Source: Euperipatoides rowelli
Lineage: Eukaryota > Onychophora > Udeonychophora > Euonychophora > Peripatopsidae
DNA length: 15,843 nucleotides
Strand: one strand, 5' to 3'
NCBI GenBank assembly: GCA_003024985.2
Contig: PXIH01S0002441.1
In this document: piece by piece, positions 1 through 7,632 of the stretch
How positions within the stretch are numbered: position 1 is the first letter of the stretch
Layout: each line of letters opens with the position of its first letter
Notes under the pieces: model-generated
Seen by the model: the letters and a program-made list of their open reading frames with translations, nothing else
Told to the model about the DNA's origin: nothing
The model's database searches: none
Program-made: the position numbers and the translations under genes

Positions 1-22
1 AAATAAATAAATAAATAAATAA
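1..22. repeat. (AAAT)n microsatellite at window edge
   Basis: About five AAAT units open the window. Such tails often mark the 3' end of a LINE, so an upstream + strand element may end here. Only the edge is visible, so this cannot be tested within the window. Confidence 0.7.
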
Positions 23-59
23 CAAATGGTATAATACTTCACCTATAATATCCAAAAGG

Positions 60-1464
60 GAAAAAATAATATTTCAGAAATATAAAAAGAACCCTGCCAA
101 AATAAATTGGAAAGACTATAAATCTAAGAGGAATATACATAAAATTAATGTGAAGAAAAGTAAACTAAATTATGACTAAGAAATTATAAAAAAAAGGAAG
201 AAAAAACTCTCAACAGTAGGCCAAATATTTAAACAGATAAAAAAGAATAAAACACTCCCTAAAACAATAAACTCAATAAACAATAATGGATCAGAGATCA
301 TTAACAATGAATAAATTGTAAACCTATTTGCAGCACAGCTTGCCAGATCTCAGCAACAACTCAACAAAAAAAAATCAATATTCGACCAACAATAGATAGT
401 AATAATATAAATAGGCTACTGTACAAAAACATGAAATTGAATCGATCATAATTAAGATAAATAATTTCACATCAGTAGCAGATCTAATATCCAACTACCT
501 AATAAACCAATGCAAATCATTTTTTGTTAAATGCTTTTAAAACTCAAATAATAGATTTGTCAATGATTTATAACCTCATACCTACAGACTGGAAAAAAGG
601 AACTATAACTCCAAAATAAAAAAATGGAGAGATCCAATTAAAAGCTACAGGCCAATCACTATAACTAGTAGTTTAAGTTAAATTATGGAAAAAATAATTG
701 TCAAAAGACTTAACATAACAAGTAATGATACTCTCCAAAAATCAATTTATTTTCCGGAAAGACTACTCATGTGAAGCAAATCTACTAAGTTCGTTAGATG
801 ACTGGACCATAGATGAAGAATGCTAATAACAACATAGAAATAATATTATTCGACTTCAGCAAAGCATTTGACATCAAGACATTAATATTTTATTAGAAAA
901 ACTAATACGAATTGGATACAGAATTTTCTAAGTGAAGAAAAATCAATGTTAAGATAGCCAACATCAGTTCCAAGAATAAAAATATATAGGCCTATAGAGG
1001 GGCCACAAGGAGCTGTACTATACACGGCTTTATTCAATATATTGGTACAATAAAATGCACATTTGATTATATCATGTTACATCGACAAAAATATAACATA
1101 TCTTCAAAATATATGCCGACAACATAACAATTTCTAACATAGTACTGTATGTAATAACACACAAGAACAAAAATCATTACAATTAAATATAAACAAGACA
1201 ATCAACTGGTCAATTGCAAATGGACTACCGGTAACACTAAATAATGACAAATGCAAAAACTTAACCATAGGCAAATCAAATAATTTTGGATTTTTTTATT
1301 GATGAAGCAAAAATAGATAAGGTATTAAAACACAAAGAGTTGGGAATTTGGATTGACTCCAAATTAAATTTCAAAAACATACAATTTACATACAAATAAA
1401 AAAATGAATACAAAAATGGGCACAATAAAATGCACATTTAATTATATCACATGTGATATGTTAC
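60..1464 (+). pseudogene. LINE-A reverse transcriptase, broken
   Basis: Landmarks appear in the right order but in shifting frames. They are a lysine-rich linker with NNGSEIINNE (about 280-310), SYRPITITSSL (643-675) followed by a TAA, FDFSKAFD with the first catalytic Asp at 852-854, GPQGAVL (1000-1020), YADN at 1112-1123, NGLPV with DKCKNLTIG (about 1219-1265), and HKELGIWIDSKLNFKN (1331-1378). YADN stands where active elements have YADD, so the second catalytic Asp is lost. A 28-bp stretch at 1047-1074 recurs at 1422-1449. The order matches the RT palm and thumb of LINEs, and the product would have copied element RNA at the target site. No intact frame remains. Confidence 0.88.
1047..1449. 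repeat. Short direct repeat inside LINE-A
   Basis: The 28 bases at 1047-1074 (beginning acaataaaatgcacattt) recur at 1422-1449 with one mismatch. Both copies are followed shortly by tgttac, but the second has nine extra bases first. The second copy sits where its translation (IKCTFNYI) is expected in a LINE. The first lies between the GPQG block and YADN, where it does not belong. Confidence 0.8.
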
Positions 1465-1770
1465 ACACACCATATCAAAGATTTCACTATTTGGATTTAA
1501 CTTACATGTATAAAGAAATTATAGTAAATGAAAATAGAAAGGGTTTGTTTCAATTAAATGTAAGATCTACTTCACGCAGACATAAGTTTAATGTTAAAAA
1601 TAATTATAAAAAAACTAAAAGGGAAAAAATTAATAACAAACCGTTCAATCAATTTATGGAATAAATTACCAGTTAGTTATTTTGATGGAATTCACATCAA
1701 AGTATTTAAGAAGTGTATTTTTAGATATGTAAAGAATAATATAAATCCAATGTATTTATTTGACGTTTAA
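1465..1770 (+). pseudogene. LINE-B ORF2 C-terminal fragment
   Basis: The frame reads RFHYLDLTYMYKEI, then LFQLNVRSTSRRHKF. After a frameshift near 1625-1635 it reads SINLWNKLPVSYFDGI, then FKKCIFRYVKNN, ending at the TAA of 1768-1770. This pattern (an LDL.YMYK helix, an N.R.T.R.H segment, then LWN.LP) is the usual C-terminal end of CR1/L2/Jockey-like ORF2 proteins. It holds no catalytic residues. Confidence 0.8.
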
Positions 1771-1907
1771 AGATAATCTGAAAGATATGATAGTAATTAA
1801 TATAATAATTTTTTTTTTCTCTTTTGATATTCTAAACATTTTTACATGGTTTGTAGAAAGGATTGTATTTTAATATTTTGTTTGATGTTTTTGTTTCTGT
1901 TTTATGT

Positions 1908-1927
1908 AATAAGACAAAAGTCTTATT
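1908..1927 (+). other. LINE-B 3' UTR hairpin
   Basis: AATAAGAC and GTCTTATT form a perfect 8-bp stem around an AAAA loop. A smaller stem (TAACC/GGTTA) follows at about 1928-1942, then the AATAAAT tail. In some LINE clades, for example eel UnaL2, a 3' stem-loop is the template mark read by the RT. That role here is inference. Confidence 0.7.
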
Positions 1928-1965
1928 TAACCTTATGGGTTAGTTATAATAATAAATAAATCATT

Positions 1966-2385
1966 AATTAAACCCTTCTTAGACTACTGCAAAATAGTAT
2001 GGCATATTGGAAACAAAGGACATTAAATAGGAAAACAAGAAGATATAGCCTAGCAATCAAGTAAACTGCCTAAAAAAACTCCCCTACAAGAAAGACTAGA
2101 GAAACTAAACTTAATCACACCTTCACAAAGAGCTATCAGGGGTGATTTGATCTTTGTTTAAGTTATACAGTACATGGAGCAATGGAAATACAATAAATAA
2201 AGACATCTTCAAATTAAATAATAATTCAAATAGCCTACTAGGGGACAAAAACAAATTGGAAAAGGAACACTGTAAAATCAATATAAGGATGAACTTTATT
2301 TCAAACAGAATTGTTAAGATATAGAATAGTCTCCCTGTTGAAGTGGTGATGGCAAAAGATAAAAACAAGTTCTTTAATTTAATTT
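1966..2385 (+). pseudogene. LINE-A ORF2 C-terminal region
   Basis: In shifting frames the text reads IKPFLDYCKIVWH, then LPYKERLEKLNL-like text, ITPSQRAIRGDLI, a KDIFKLNNN segment, NFISNRIVKIWNSLPVEVV and a short tail ending near 2385. This is the standard order of the LINE C-terminal region (a PFLDYC motif, an ERL..LNL..L..RR.RGDLI helix, then VWNSLP..VV). It continues the LINE-A fragment that ends near 1464. Internal stops, including TAG within the WNSLP stretch, confirm decay. Confidence 0.82.
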
Positions 2386-2403
2386 TAATTTCTTTTAAAG
2401 TTT

Positions 2404-2418
2404 AAACCCAATGGGTTT
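2404..2418 (-). other. LINE-C 3'-tail hairpin
   Basis: AAACCC and GGGTTT form a 6-bp stem around ATT (minus-strand reading), directly after TGTAC. The A-rich tail follows. The arrangement matches the tail at 3482-3501 although the stem bases differ. Confidence 0.65.
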
Positions 2419-2619
2419 GTACAGTTGACATATTACAAAAGTTTAACAAGTAAACCATAAGTACAATGTCACTAAATCAAACAAAATCTATGTACAAAAA
2501 ATATTGCATAACATTTAAAACAAATAATTCAACTAGATAATCAAAATCTTACAAACTCCAAATTCTAATCACTAACTAAAGAACAGTATAGTATATTTAT
2601 TTTGATAACATTATCAATC

Positions 2620-3400
2620 TTAGAAAATAAACTTTACATACCGGTATCTAACTATAATTAAGATCCTCAAAAGGACAATTTTTTTTACATATACATCAAT
2701 ATTTATTTTAAATTCATATACATCAATATTTATTTTAAATTCATTAAAACTACCCAAAATAATAGAATCTATATAATAGTCATATTTTTTATTTATTTTT
2801 CCCATATGAATAACAGTAGATTCGTGATTAATTACAAAACCTTCATCTTTACACTTGTTTACAATTTTATTAAGATTATCTTGTACGACTTTATGAGAAT
2901 TTATGTCTTTCAGTGCTCCATACATCTTGATATCATCAGCATATAAAAGTGTATTATCCTTAAATTCAACTACAAGGTCTCTTATGGTTATATTAAACAA
3001 TAACAGGAAGAGCACCGCCTTGAGGAATCCCTCTATTAATTAGATGTTTGCTAGATGTACAGTAATAGCATTAATCTTTACCCTTAAGTATCTATCAGCC
3101 AGATATTCAACAATTATCTTTATAAGGTATCCAGGAAAATTACCAATAAGTTTATGTATCAATAGATCATGATCAATGGTAGGCTATACGCAGATGTAAA
3201 ATCAAGATGTATGGTATCTGTTGCAATACCATTGTTAATGTTATTTATAACATCATACGAGTATTTGCTTAAATTGGAAAAGTTGATCTGTTCTGAATAA
3301 ACCCATGTACTGTATATTGTCAGGAAAGAAGTCAGTTGTAAATACAGTACTGGTACATGTAATTTTAGTCTATTCAGAATTATCCACCTAGCCAACAAGA
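2620..3400 (-). pseudogene. LINE-C reverse transcriptase, broken
   Basis: Read on the minus strand from 3400 down: LSKYSYDVINNINNG, then IHLDFTSAY with the block A Asp at 3201-3203, a one-base frameshift, DHDLLIHKLIGNFPG, EYLADRYLRVKIN, a stop, GIPQGGALP in a second frame, then LLYADDIKMYG in a frame open from 3015 to 2620. Both palm Asp codons of YADD are intact (2932-2937). After it comes text with EGFVINHEST, a position where LINEs place a LxxNxxKT motif. This is a clear RT palm that would have made cDNA for retrotransposition. The stop and frameshifts make it inactive. Confidence 0.88.
2688..2741 (-). repeat. Perfect 27-bp in-frame tandem duplication
   Basis: The 27 bases at 2688-2714 are repeated exactly at 2715-2741. 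On the minus strand this doubles nine codons (EFKINIDVY) inside the open part of the LINE-C RT, just after the palm. Zero divergence in an otherwise decayed element points to a recent replication-slippage event. Confidence 0.9.
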
Positions 3401-3410
3401 ATTCTACAGG

Positions 3411-3821
3411 GAATTGATAAATAACAGAGGTTAAATATTTATTGATTTCCTGATTTTCAAATATAAACTAATAATAAGAGATGTACAAAGGCCATTGGCC
3501 TATATCTACAGATATAAATATTTATATAAGCCTACTTATATCATAAATAATCACACCAACCTCAGATATCACATGAAAGAAATCACGCTCGTTACCATGG
3601 TCAATCGGAAAAATCTCTTCACAACATTAATATTCAAGATTCATACAATATGTGTATATTGCTAGTTTCATAGGGTTTGGGTAATGTTAGAGGCTGTCTA
3701 AGTAAGTAAGTACTAGTATACATTTGGAGTTAAGATAGTTGGTTACAATCATGTCTGGCATTGTGTGACATCAGAAAAAGTTGCGACAAGCGTCTGAATC
3801 TCAGATCCAACTCATGTTCCA
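3411..3821. other. Non-coding interval with a LINE-like 3' tail
   Basis: No coding frame is supported here. The left part (to about 3530) looks like the 3' UTR and tail of another + strand LINE, with TGTACAAA, a hairpin at 3489-3501 and an AT-rich end. The rest is unannotated AT-rich DNA with a short run of AAGT units near 3700-3712. Confidence 0.5.
3482..3501 (+). other. LINE-like tail hairpin
   Basis: TGTACAAA is followed by an AGGCC/GGCCT stem (3489-3493 with 3497-3501) around an ATT loop. The flank and loop equal those of the LINE-C tail at 2404-2418, but the stem sequence differs and still pairs. Confidence 0.55.
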
Positions 3822-3953
3822 GCGTATTAAACGATCTCTAACCCTAACCGTACACAGATCCTAATCCCAACATAAATATAATAGCATATTAAAGGATATC
3901 TAACCTCAACCGCACACTGACCCTAAGTCCAACATAAATATTAAAGCATAGTA
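3822..3953. repeat. Degenerate 62-bp tandem repeat
   Basis: Two full copies and part of a third lie at an offset of 62 bp. gcgtattaaacgatctct (3822) matches gcatattaaaggatatct (3884), and ctaaccctaaccg (3838) matches ctaacctcaaccg (3900). Divergence looks like about a fifth of positions, so the duplication is old. The CCCTAA words suggest telomere repeat, but they are isolated. Confidence 0.75.
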
Positions 3954-4005
3954 AGAAATAAATAAAATAACACTATAGCGCAGATAGAATTCCATACGAC
4001 CTATG

Positions 4006-4084
4006 ATTGGCTGTTTTTGGAATAATATAATTATTGAGTCTGAGCTACACAGACGCTTTAAAGGTTGAGCGGAATATGACCAAT
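4006..4084 (+). promoter_or_regulatory. Two CCAAT-type boxes upstream of the basic-protein gene
   Basis: ATTGG at 4006-4010 lies in gATTGGct, a good inverted NF-Y site. A direct CCAAT lies at 4080-4084. They are 300 and 226 bp upstream of the ATG at 4306. No TATA box or initiator stands out between them and the start. Promoter function is inference. Confidence 0.35.
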
Positions 4085-4305
4085 TTTTCAAAATCCATAC
4101 TTTAGTACATGTGGAAGTGGATGGCTTTCAAAAGATTTTTAGTTATCACCACACAAATATTTTATGTCGTCTTATACTTTATCATTCTGATTTCATCTTT
4201 CAATTATTGTTTTCTAAGGCTTATTTTAAAAATTGTTATATTATTGAAATAATCAGTGACGTTATCAAATGCACGCTGTGTTGTGAAAATATTATCCTTT
4301 TAAAA

Positions 4306-5103
4306 ATGGTGACTCGATTACAAATATGTCGTAGTTTTACTAGCACTGTTTCTAGTTGGTTTCCAACAATCAAACATGAAAATCAATTAAGCACGATTCA
4401 AAAGAATGAGCAGACATCACATACTATAACGAAAATCACACCCCTACAGAAAGAAGAAAAACTGTTTATAGGAAATTCTGGTAATGTAAATCAACCGGAT
4501 GTTAAAGTGTGTGGATTAAAAAATGAACCAAAGTTTATTGAGAAAGGATTTAAAAATGATATTTTGTTAAAACCTTCAGGTGAAAAGAGGAAGCTTCCCA
4601 CAAATTATGATTCTAACGACAATAAAACAACTTTAATTAAAAAGCCTAAACTACAACAATCCGTAACAAAACAACAAGAAGGAATTATTGGTATCAGCAA
4701 AAATGCAGTTAAAAATGCGAAAAAAAAAGTTCGAATGTTGCGAGAACAGTTGCAAACTGCTAGTGTGTTTGAGCGGAATATTCTACTAGAAAGAATTAAA
4801 TATTTTCAAAACAGAATAGATTTGTTTAATAAGTCTAAATTGCAGACAAGGAATAATGAGACGACGGACAGTGATTCTATCACAGCAGCACCTCAATGTG
4901 AAAACATGAAAGGAAGTTTTAAAAATTTGATCAACTTTCATGGGTCGTCAGATCAGACTAATGATTCTCCAAGGAAGGATTTTAAACGCAAAAGATTTAA
5001 AAAGAGAACTCGAAGTAAACAGAAGAATTTAAAAAAAGATAACCGGCCAGAACATGTGAAATTACAGCTATTTTCCAAAGAGAAAGAGATAACGAACATA
5101 TAG
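4306..5103 (+). CDS. Very basic, probably nuclear protein of unknown function
   Basis: I do not recognise this protein. It is the only long intact frame in the window. I start it at 4306 because this is the first ATG in the frame and its context is strong (A at -3, G at +4); the predicted length is 265 residues. By my count it has 40 Lys and 15 Arg against 27 acidic residues. Residues 1-22 are short of acidic groups and rich in S/T/R. Residues 110-117 (LIKKPKLQ) resemble a classical nuclear localisation signal. Residues 122-168 form a charged helix likely to be a coiled coil (KVRMLREQLQ, ILLERIKYFQNRI). A TDSDS patch near 198-201 suits CK2, and residues 223-247 are an RK-rich tail like an RNA-binding or nucleolar signal. 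No zinc finger or membrane span is visible. The frame stays open from 4069, with no ATG before 4306. Nucleic-acid binding is inference. Confidence 0.72.
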   Translation: MVTRLQICRSFTSTVSSWFPTIKHENQLSTIQKNEQTSHTITKITPLQKEEKLFIGNSGNVNQPDVKVCGLKNEPKFIEKGFKNDILLKPSGEKRKLPTNYDSNDNKTTLIKKPKLQQSVTKQQEGIIGISKNAVKNAKKKVRMLREQLQTASVFERNILLERIKYFQNRIDLFNKSKLQTRNNETTDSDSITAAPQCENMKGSFKNLINFHGSSDQTNDSPRKDFKRKRFKKRTRSKQKNLKKDNRPEHVKLQLFSKEKEITNI

Positions 5104-5170
5104 GTAAAATGTGATTTACATGTATTTATTTTATGTAAATTCAAAGAATTATGTTTTACATATTATATTT

Positions 5171-5197
5171 ATTAAATATACATACAGATGAAATAAA
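5171..5197 (+). terminator. Poly(A) signals of the basic-protein gene
   Basis: ATTAAA at 5171-5176 and AATAAA at 5192-5197 follow the stop codon by 68 and 89 bp. A TG/T-rich stretch (about 5212-5224) follows within 30 bp, as expected for a cleavage region. A run of nine A at 5227-5235 also fits a retrocopy tail, but I found no flanking target duplication. Confidence 0.6.
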
Positions 5198-5728
5198 TTT
5201 GTTTTAAATTAAACTGTGTTTTCTTTAAAAAAAAAGTGATTCCATTACAAACTTTTTTTTTTCGAAATATGAACAAAAAATAGCTATGGTTAAGGTCTCT
5301 ACAATTTGCTGATTAAAGAAAATTTTGTTGATCAGGCACTTTAACTAATGAGTCATGGCACTATGTTAAAACTATGCAGGTGACTACCCTTGATTACTTC
5401 TACCGACTCCAACAGGTTATAATGCGAATGGACCATTCGGAATGGTGAACCTAAATTAACATTTTAAAAAATCCATGACACTTTAAATTATTAGTTATTG
5501 TAAGATGGTTATTTAAAATTACTAGGCTCTGTACTGTTGTCAGGGTTGAAACTACAAAGTGACAGGTTACAAAATCAACCGACTGTTAAGAGGCTCCCAT
5601 GAAGATTTACTTTAGATTAACCACAAAATAATGTGGGATTTTTTTTTTTTAATTGTTTTTATTTTTTCTTAATGGAAAGAGGCGGGGGTAGAATATTGAG
5701 AAAATAAACATTTGCAGTTGGCAGTCAA
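5198..5728. other. Intergenic interval, no gene seen
   Basis: AT-rich DNA with stops in all frames. It contains T-runs near 5252 and 5640-5650 and one short palindrome, ACCATTC-G-GAATGGT at 5432-5446. Nothing else is supported. Confidence 0.6.
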
Positions 5729-5769
5729 ACTTGAGCACTTTTGAGTCCAAAACTAAAAAGTGCTCAAGT
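5729..5769. repeat. Perfect 14-bp inverted repeat
   Basis: ACTTGAGCACTTTT (5729-5742) and AAAAGTGCTCAAGT (5756-5769) are exact reverse complements around a 13-bp spacer. The repeat directly precedes dispersed element copy A. A related hairpin (TATGAACTT/AAGTTCATA, 8688-8708) lies inside the MITE that carries copy B. Confidence 0.85.
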
Positions 5770-5777
5770 ATGACAAT

Positions 5778-5940
5778 GTCACATGATTAAAATAAATAGC
5801 AGCCTTATTTTTTTTTACTTACAATCCTAATCGACTCGACCTGAACCCTAACTCCTATACAGTAAGTAATAACTATACCCCAACCCAATAAACCTTTTTG
5901 ATCGTGTTTTTTTTATTTAATTTTTACACAACTTCTGTCG
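5778..5940. mobile_element. Dispersed repeat, copy A
   Basis: This segment aligns with 8481-8660 (copy B). Shared landmarks in order are gtcacatga, ttaca.tcctaa, the identical 14-mer CCTGAACCCTAACT (5840-5853 and 8535-8548), a CCCCAA.CC word, and a T-rich stretch with tttttgat. Copy B is the interior of a MITE, so A is probably a relative. The long terminal repeats of B are not seen around A, so its ends are uncertain. Confidence 0.6.
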
Positions 5941-5947
5941 GCCCAAC

Positions 5948-6048
5948 CATTTTCTGGACTAAATGGTGTGCCTAGGTTTGGTAGACAGTCATTCCATCAT
6001 TTTCTAGACTAAAATGGTGTGCCTAGGTTTGGTAGACAGTCATTCCAT
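5948..6048. repeat. Tandem duplication of a 50-bp unit
   Basis: 5948-5997 and 5998-6048 are two adjacent copies beginning cattttct and ending gtcattccat. They differ by one G/A change and one extra A. A third copy may start at 6049 (catt) but diverges at once. Near identity means a recent duplication. Confidence 0.92.
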
Positions 6049-6112
6049 CATTAAATTAGCCCATTAACAGAGGGAGCACATTTCTCTAAATGGCATTGTA
6101 GGGGGGGGGGTG

Positions 6113-6418
6113 ACTACTTGGAGTAGGGATTGTTAGAATAAGGTTTTGGATTATGTTTTGGTAAATAGGGATTGGGAGAGTATTATAGAGGAAAAGAAAA
6201 TTTGGGATGAGGTGAAGGGGTGTATATCGGATCATAATTTTATAACTTTAAGGATAGGAAAGATGGGGAGAGTGAAGGAGGGATGGCATATAGAAAAGAG
6301 GGGTTGTTTAGAGAAGTTTAGTGAGGGCATGGAGAGGAGGTTAGATGATATGAAGGAAATAAGTTATGATTTTTTTGCGAATAGTATTGAGGGGGAAGCT
6401 GAGAAGTTTTTAAAGTGA
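6113..6418 (+). pseudogene. LINE-D1 endonuclease C-terminus
   Basis: The frame reads TTWSRDC, a stop, NKVLDYVLVNRDWESI, a spacer with IWDEVKGC, then SDHNFITLRIG, and continues into the linker with WHIEKRGCLEKF to the TGA at 6416-6418. LDYVLVN and SDH (6227-6235) are late motifs of APE-type LINE endonucleases. The SDH histidine and aspartate, which act in the nicking reaction, are present. The earlier ETN and GDFN motifs are missing because the copy is truncated at its G-run. The translation has no true ATG: the first codon of the open frame at 6146 is TTG. Confidence 0.85.
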
Positions 6419-6881
6419 GGAAAGAGGGAGAGGGTGAAGTGAGAGGGGGAGAAAGGAAAGGGATAAGGAGATTGATAGGTTAATAAAATTAAGGAAGGAG
6501 GCAAATAGGATGTATAAATTGAGTTTAAAGAAGGGAGTAGAAGGGAGATAAAGGTGAAATAGATGAATATGTGAAATGTAAGAATTTGGTTAAAATTAAG
6601 GTGGTGGATTTTAGGAGGAAATTGGATAGAAATTTAATGAGGGTTGATAAAAGAGGGGGGAAGGGAGGGATGTAGGAAATTTTGGAATTATGTTAAGGGT
6701 TGGGGTGATAAGGGGGAGGAGGAAATGTGGTTTAGAGGGGGGGATGAAAGTTATTAAATATGCGAACATGCAAGGGGGGGATGTTAGGGTAACTAAAGGT
6801 TGGGTTGTAGAGGAGAAGGTCTGTAGAGGAGAGTGGGGGATGAGACAATTATTAAAGATGAGCTTGTAAAGATATTGAGGT

Positions 6882-7632
6882 ATGAAAGATGGTAAAGCGA
6901 GGGGTCTAGATGGAATTGCTATTGAAATGATTAAATGTATTAGTAAGGGAGGTAGGGAATATTTGAGGAGGGTGTTGGAGAAGATTGTAAATGGAGGGAA
7001 TATACAGGAGAGCTGGAAGGAGAATAGGGTTAGGATGATTTTTAAGGGGAAGGGGAGGGATTTTAGATAATTATAGGCCGATAGCGGTGACTAGTGTTGT
7101 GTATAAGATGATGATGAATATTTTGAAGGGGTGGAATGTGGAGTGGATGGAAGAGAATAATATTTTGGGGTAATTGCAGCATGGGTTTAGAAGGGATAGG
7201 AATATAGGGGATTGTTTGTTTGTGGTTTCTCAATTAATGGAAAGGAGTTTTATGGAGAATAGTGAACTAAATTTGGGGTTTTTGGATATAAAAAAAGCTT
7301 TCGATAGTGTGGATAGGAAATTATGGGAAATATTGGGGGATTTTGGAATGGATATTAGGTGGATAAATTTCTTGAGAAGGGTGTATGAGGATAATAATTT
7401 TATTATGCAGTGCGTAGAGGAGTCAAGGAAAATGTATTGTAGTAGGGGGTTAAGGCAGGGGTGTCCATTGTCGGCAGTGTTATTTTTGTTATATATGGAT
7501 AAGTTTGACAGGAAATTAATGGGATCGGGGAAATTTTGAGGGGTGAAAAGAATAAGCTGGGGGATTATTATTTGCAGATGACAGTTTTATTTGCTGAAAG
7601 GGGGGAAGATATGCAGAGGCTTTTAAATATTT
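6882..7632 (+). pseudogene. LINE-D1 reverse transcriptase core
   Basis: The RT landmarks are in order. KARGLDGIAIEMIK and ESWKENRVRMIFKGKG lie in a frame that ends near 7070. After a one-base shift come NYRPIAVTSVVYK (7069-7107) and, past a TAA at 7171-7173, QHGFRRDRNIGDCL. GFLDIKKAFDSVD follows with the first catalytic Asp at 7285-7287, then RQGCPLSAVLF and a TGA at 7537-7539. In another frame FADD (7571-7582) is intact and is followed by LFAERGEDMQRLLNICG. All three palm aspartates are encoded, but no single frame joins them. Copying of element RNA at nicked target DNA is the family role. Confidence 0.9.

Larger units (their letters stand above)
1465..1965 (+). mobile_element. LINE-B, 5'-truncated, inserted in LINE-A
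   Basis: A roughly 500-bp 3' fragment of a second LINE lies in the same orientation as LINE-A. It has the end of ORF2 (to the TAA at 1768-1770), a T-rich 3' UTR, a perfect 8-bp hairpin at 1908-1927 and a terminal ataataataaataaat tail near 1947-1962. LINE-A coding text stops before it and resumes after it, so it looks like a nested insertion truncated at its 5' end, as is usual for target-primed reverse transcription. Boundaries are approximate, and I could not identify a target-site duplication. Confidence 0.75.
23..2385 (+). mobile_element. LINE-A, decayed non-LTR retrotransposon, interrupted
   Basis: This is a 5'-truncated LINE remnant on the + strand. It starts in the linker between endonuclease and RT and ends in the conserved C-terminal region near 2385. 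LINE-B (about 1465-1965) interrupts it: the text before the break reads like the IKxTFNYI segment after the RT palm, and the text after it resumes with the IKPFLDYC motif that normally follows. Downstream it abuts the tail of LINE-C on the other strand. Many stops and frameshifts show it is dead. The clade (CR1, Jockey or a relative) is not resolved by eye. Confidence 0.85.
2373..3410 (-). mobile_element. LINE-C, decayed non-LTR retrotransposon
   Basis: This minus-strand LINE fragment runs from RT block A upstream (near 3400) to a 3' tail near 2373. Read on the minus strand, the end has TGTACAAA, a CCC-ATT-GGG hairpin (2404-2418) and an A-rich tail of AATTAAA-like units. The tail butts against the C-terminal codons of LINE-A, so one element probably inserted at the end of the other. 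The 5' boundary near 3400-3420 is uncertain. Confidence 0.78.

Noticed and set aside
3838-3950. CCCTAA words as telomeric repeat
   Set aside because: Only isolated words inside a 62-bp unit; no (CCCTAA)n array. Similar words at 5845 and 8540 belong to dispersed elements.
3906-4091. Minus-strand 61-codon frame upstream of the basic-protein gene
   Set aside because: Short, overlaps the tandem repeat and promoter interval, and has no recognisable motif.
4953-5144. Minus-strand frame opposite the end of the basic-protein gene
   Set aside because: Complement of the Lys/Arg-rich tail, which gives Phe/Leu-rich text by codon symmetry.
4306-5235. Basic-protein gene as a processed retrocopy
   Set aside because: It is intronless with A9 about 30 bp after AATAAA, but CCAAT boxes lie upstream and I found no target duplication; evidence is insufficient either way.
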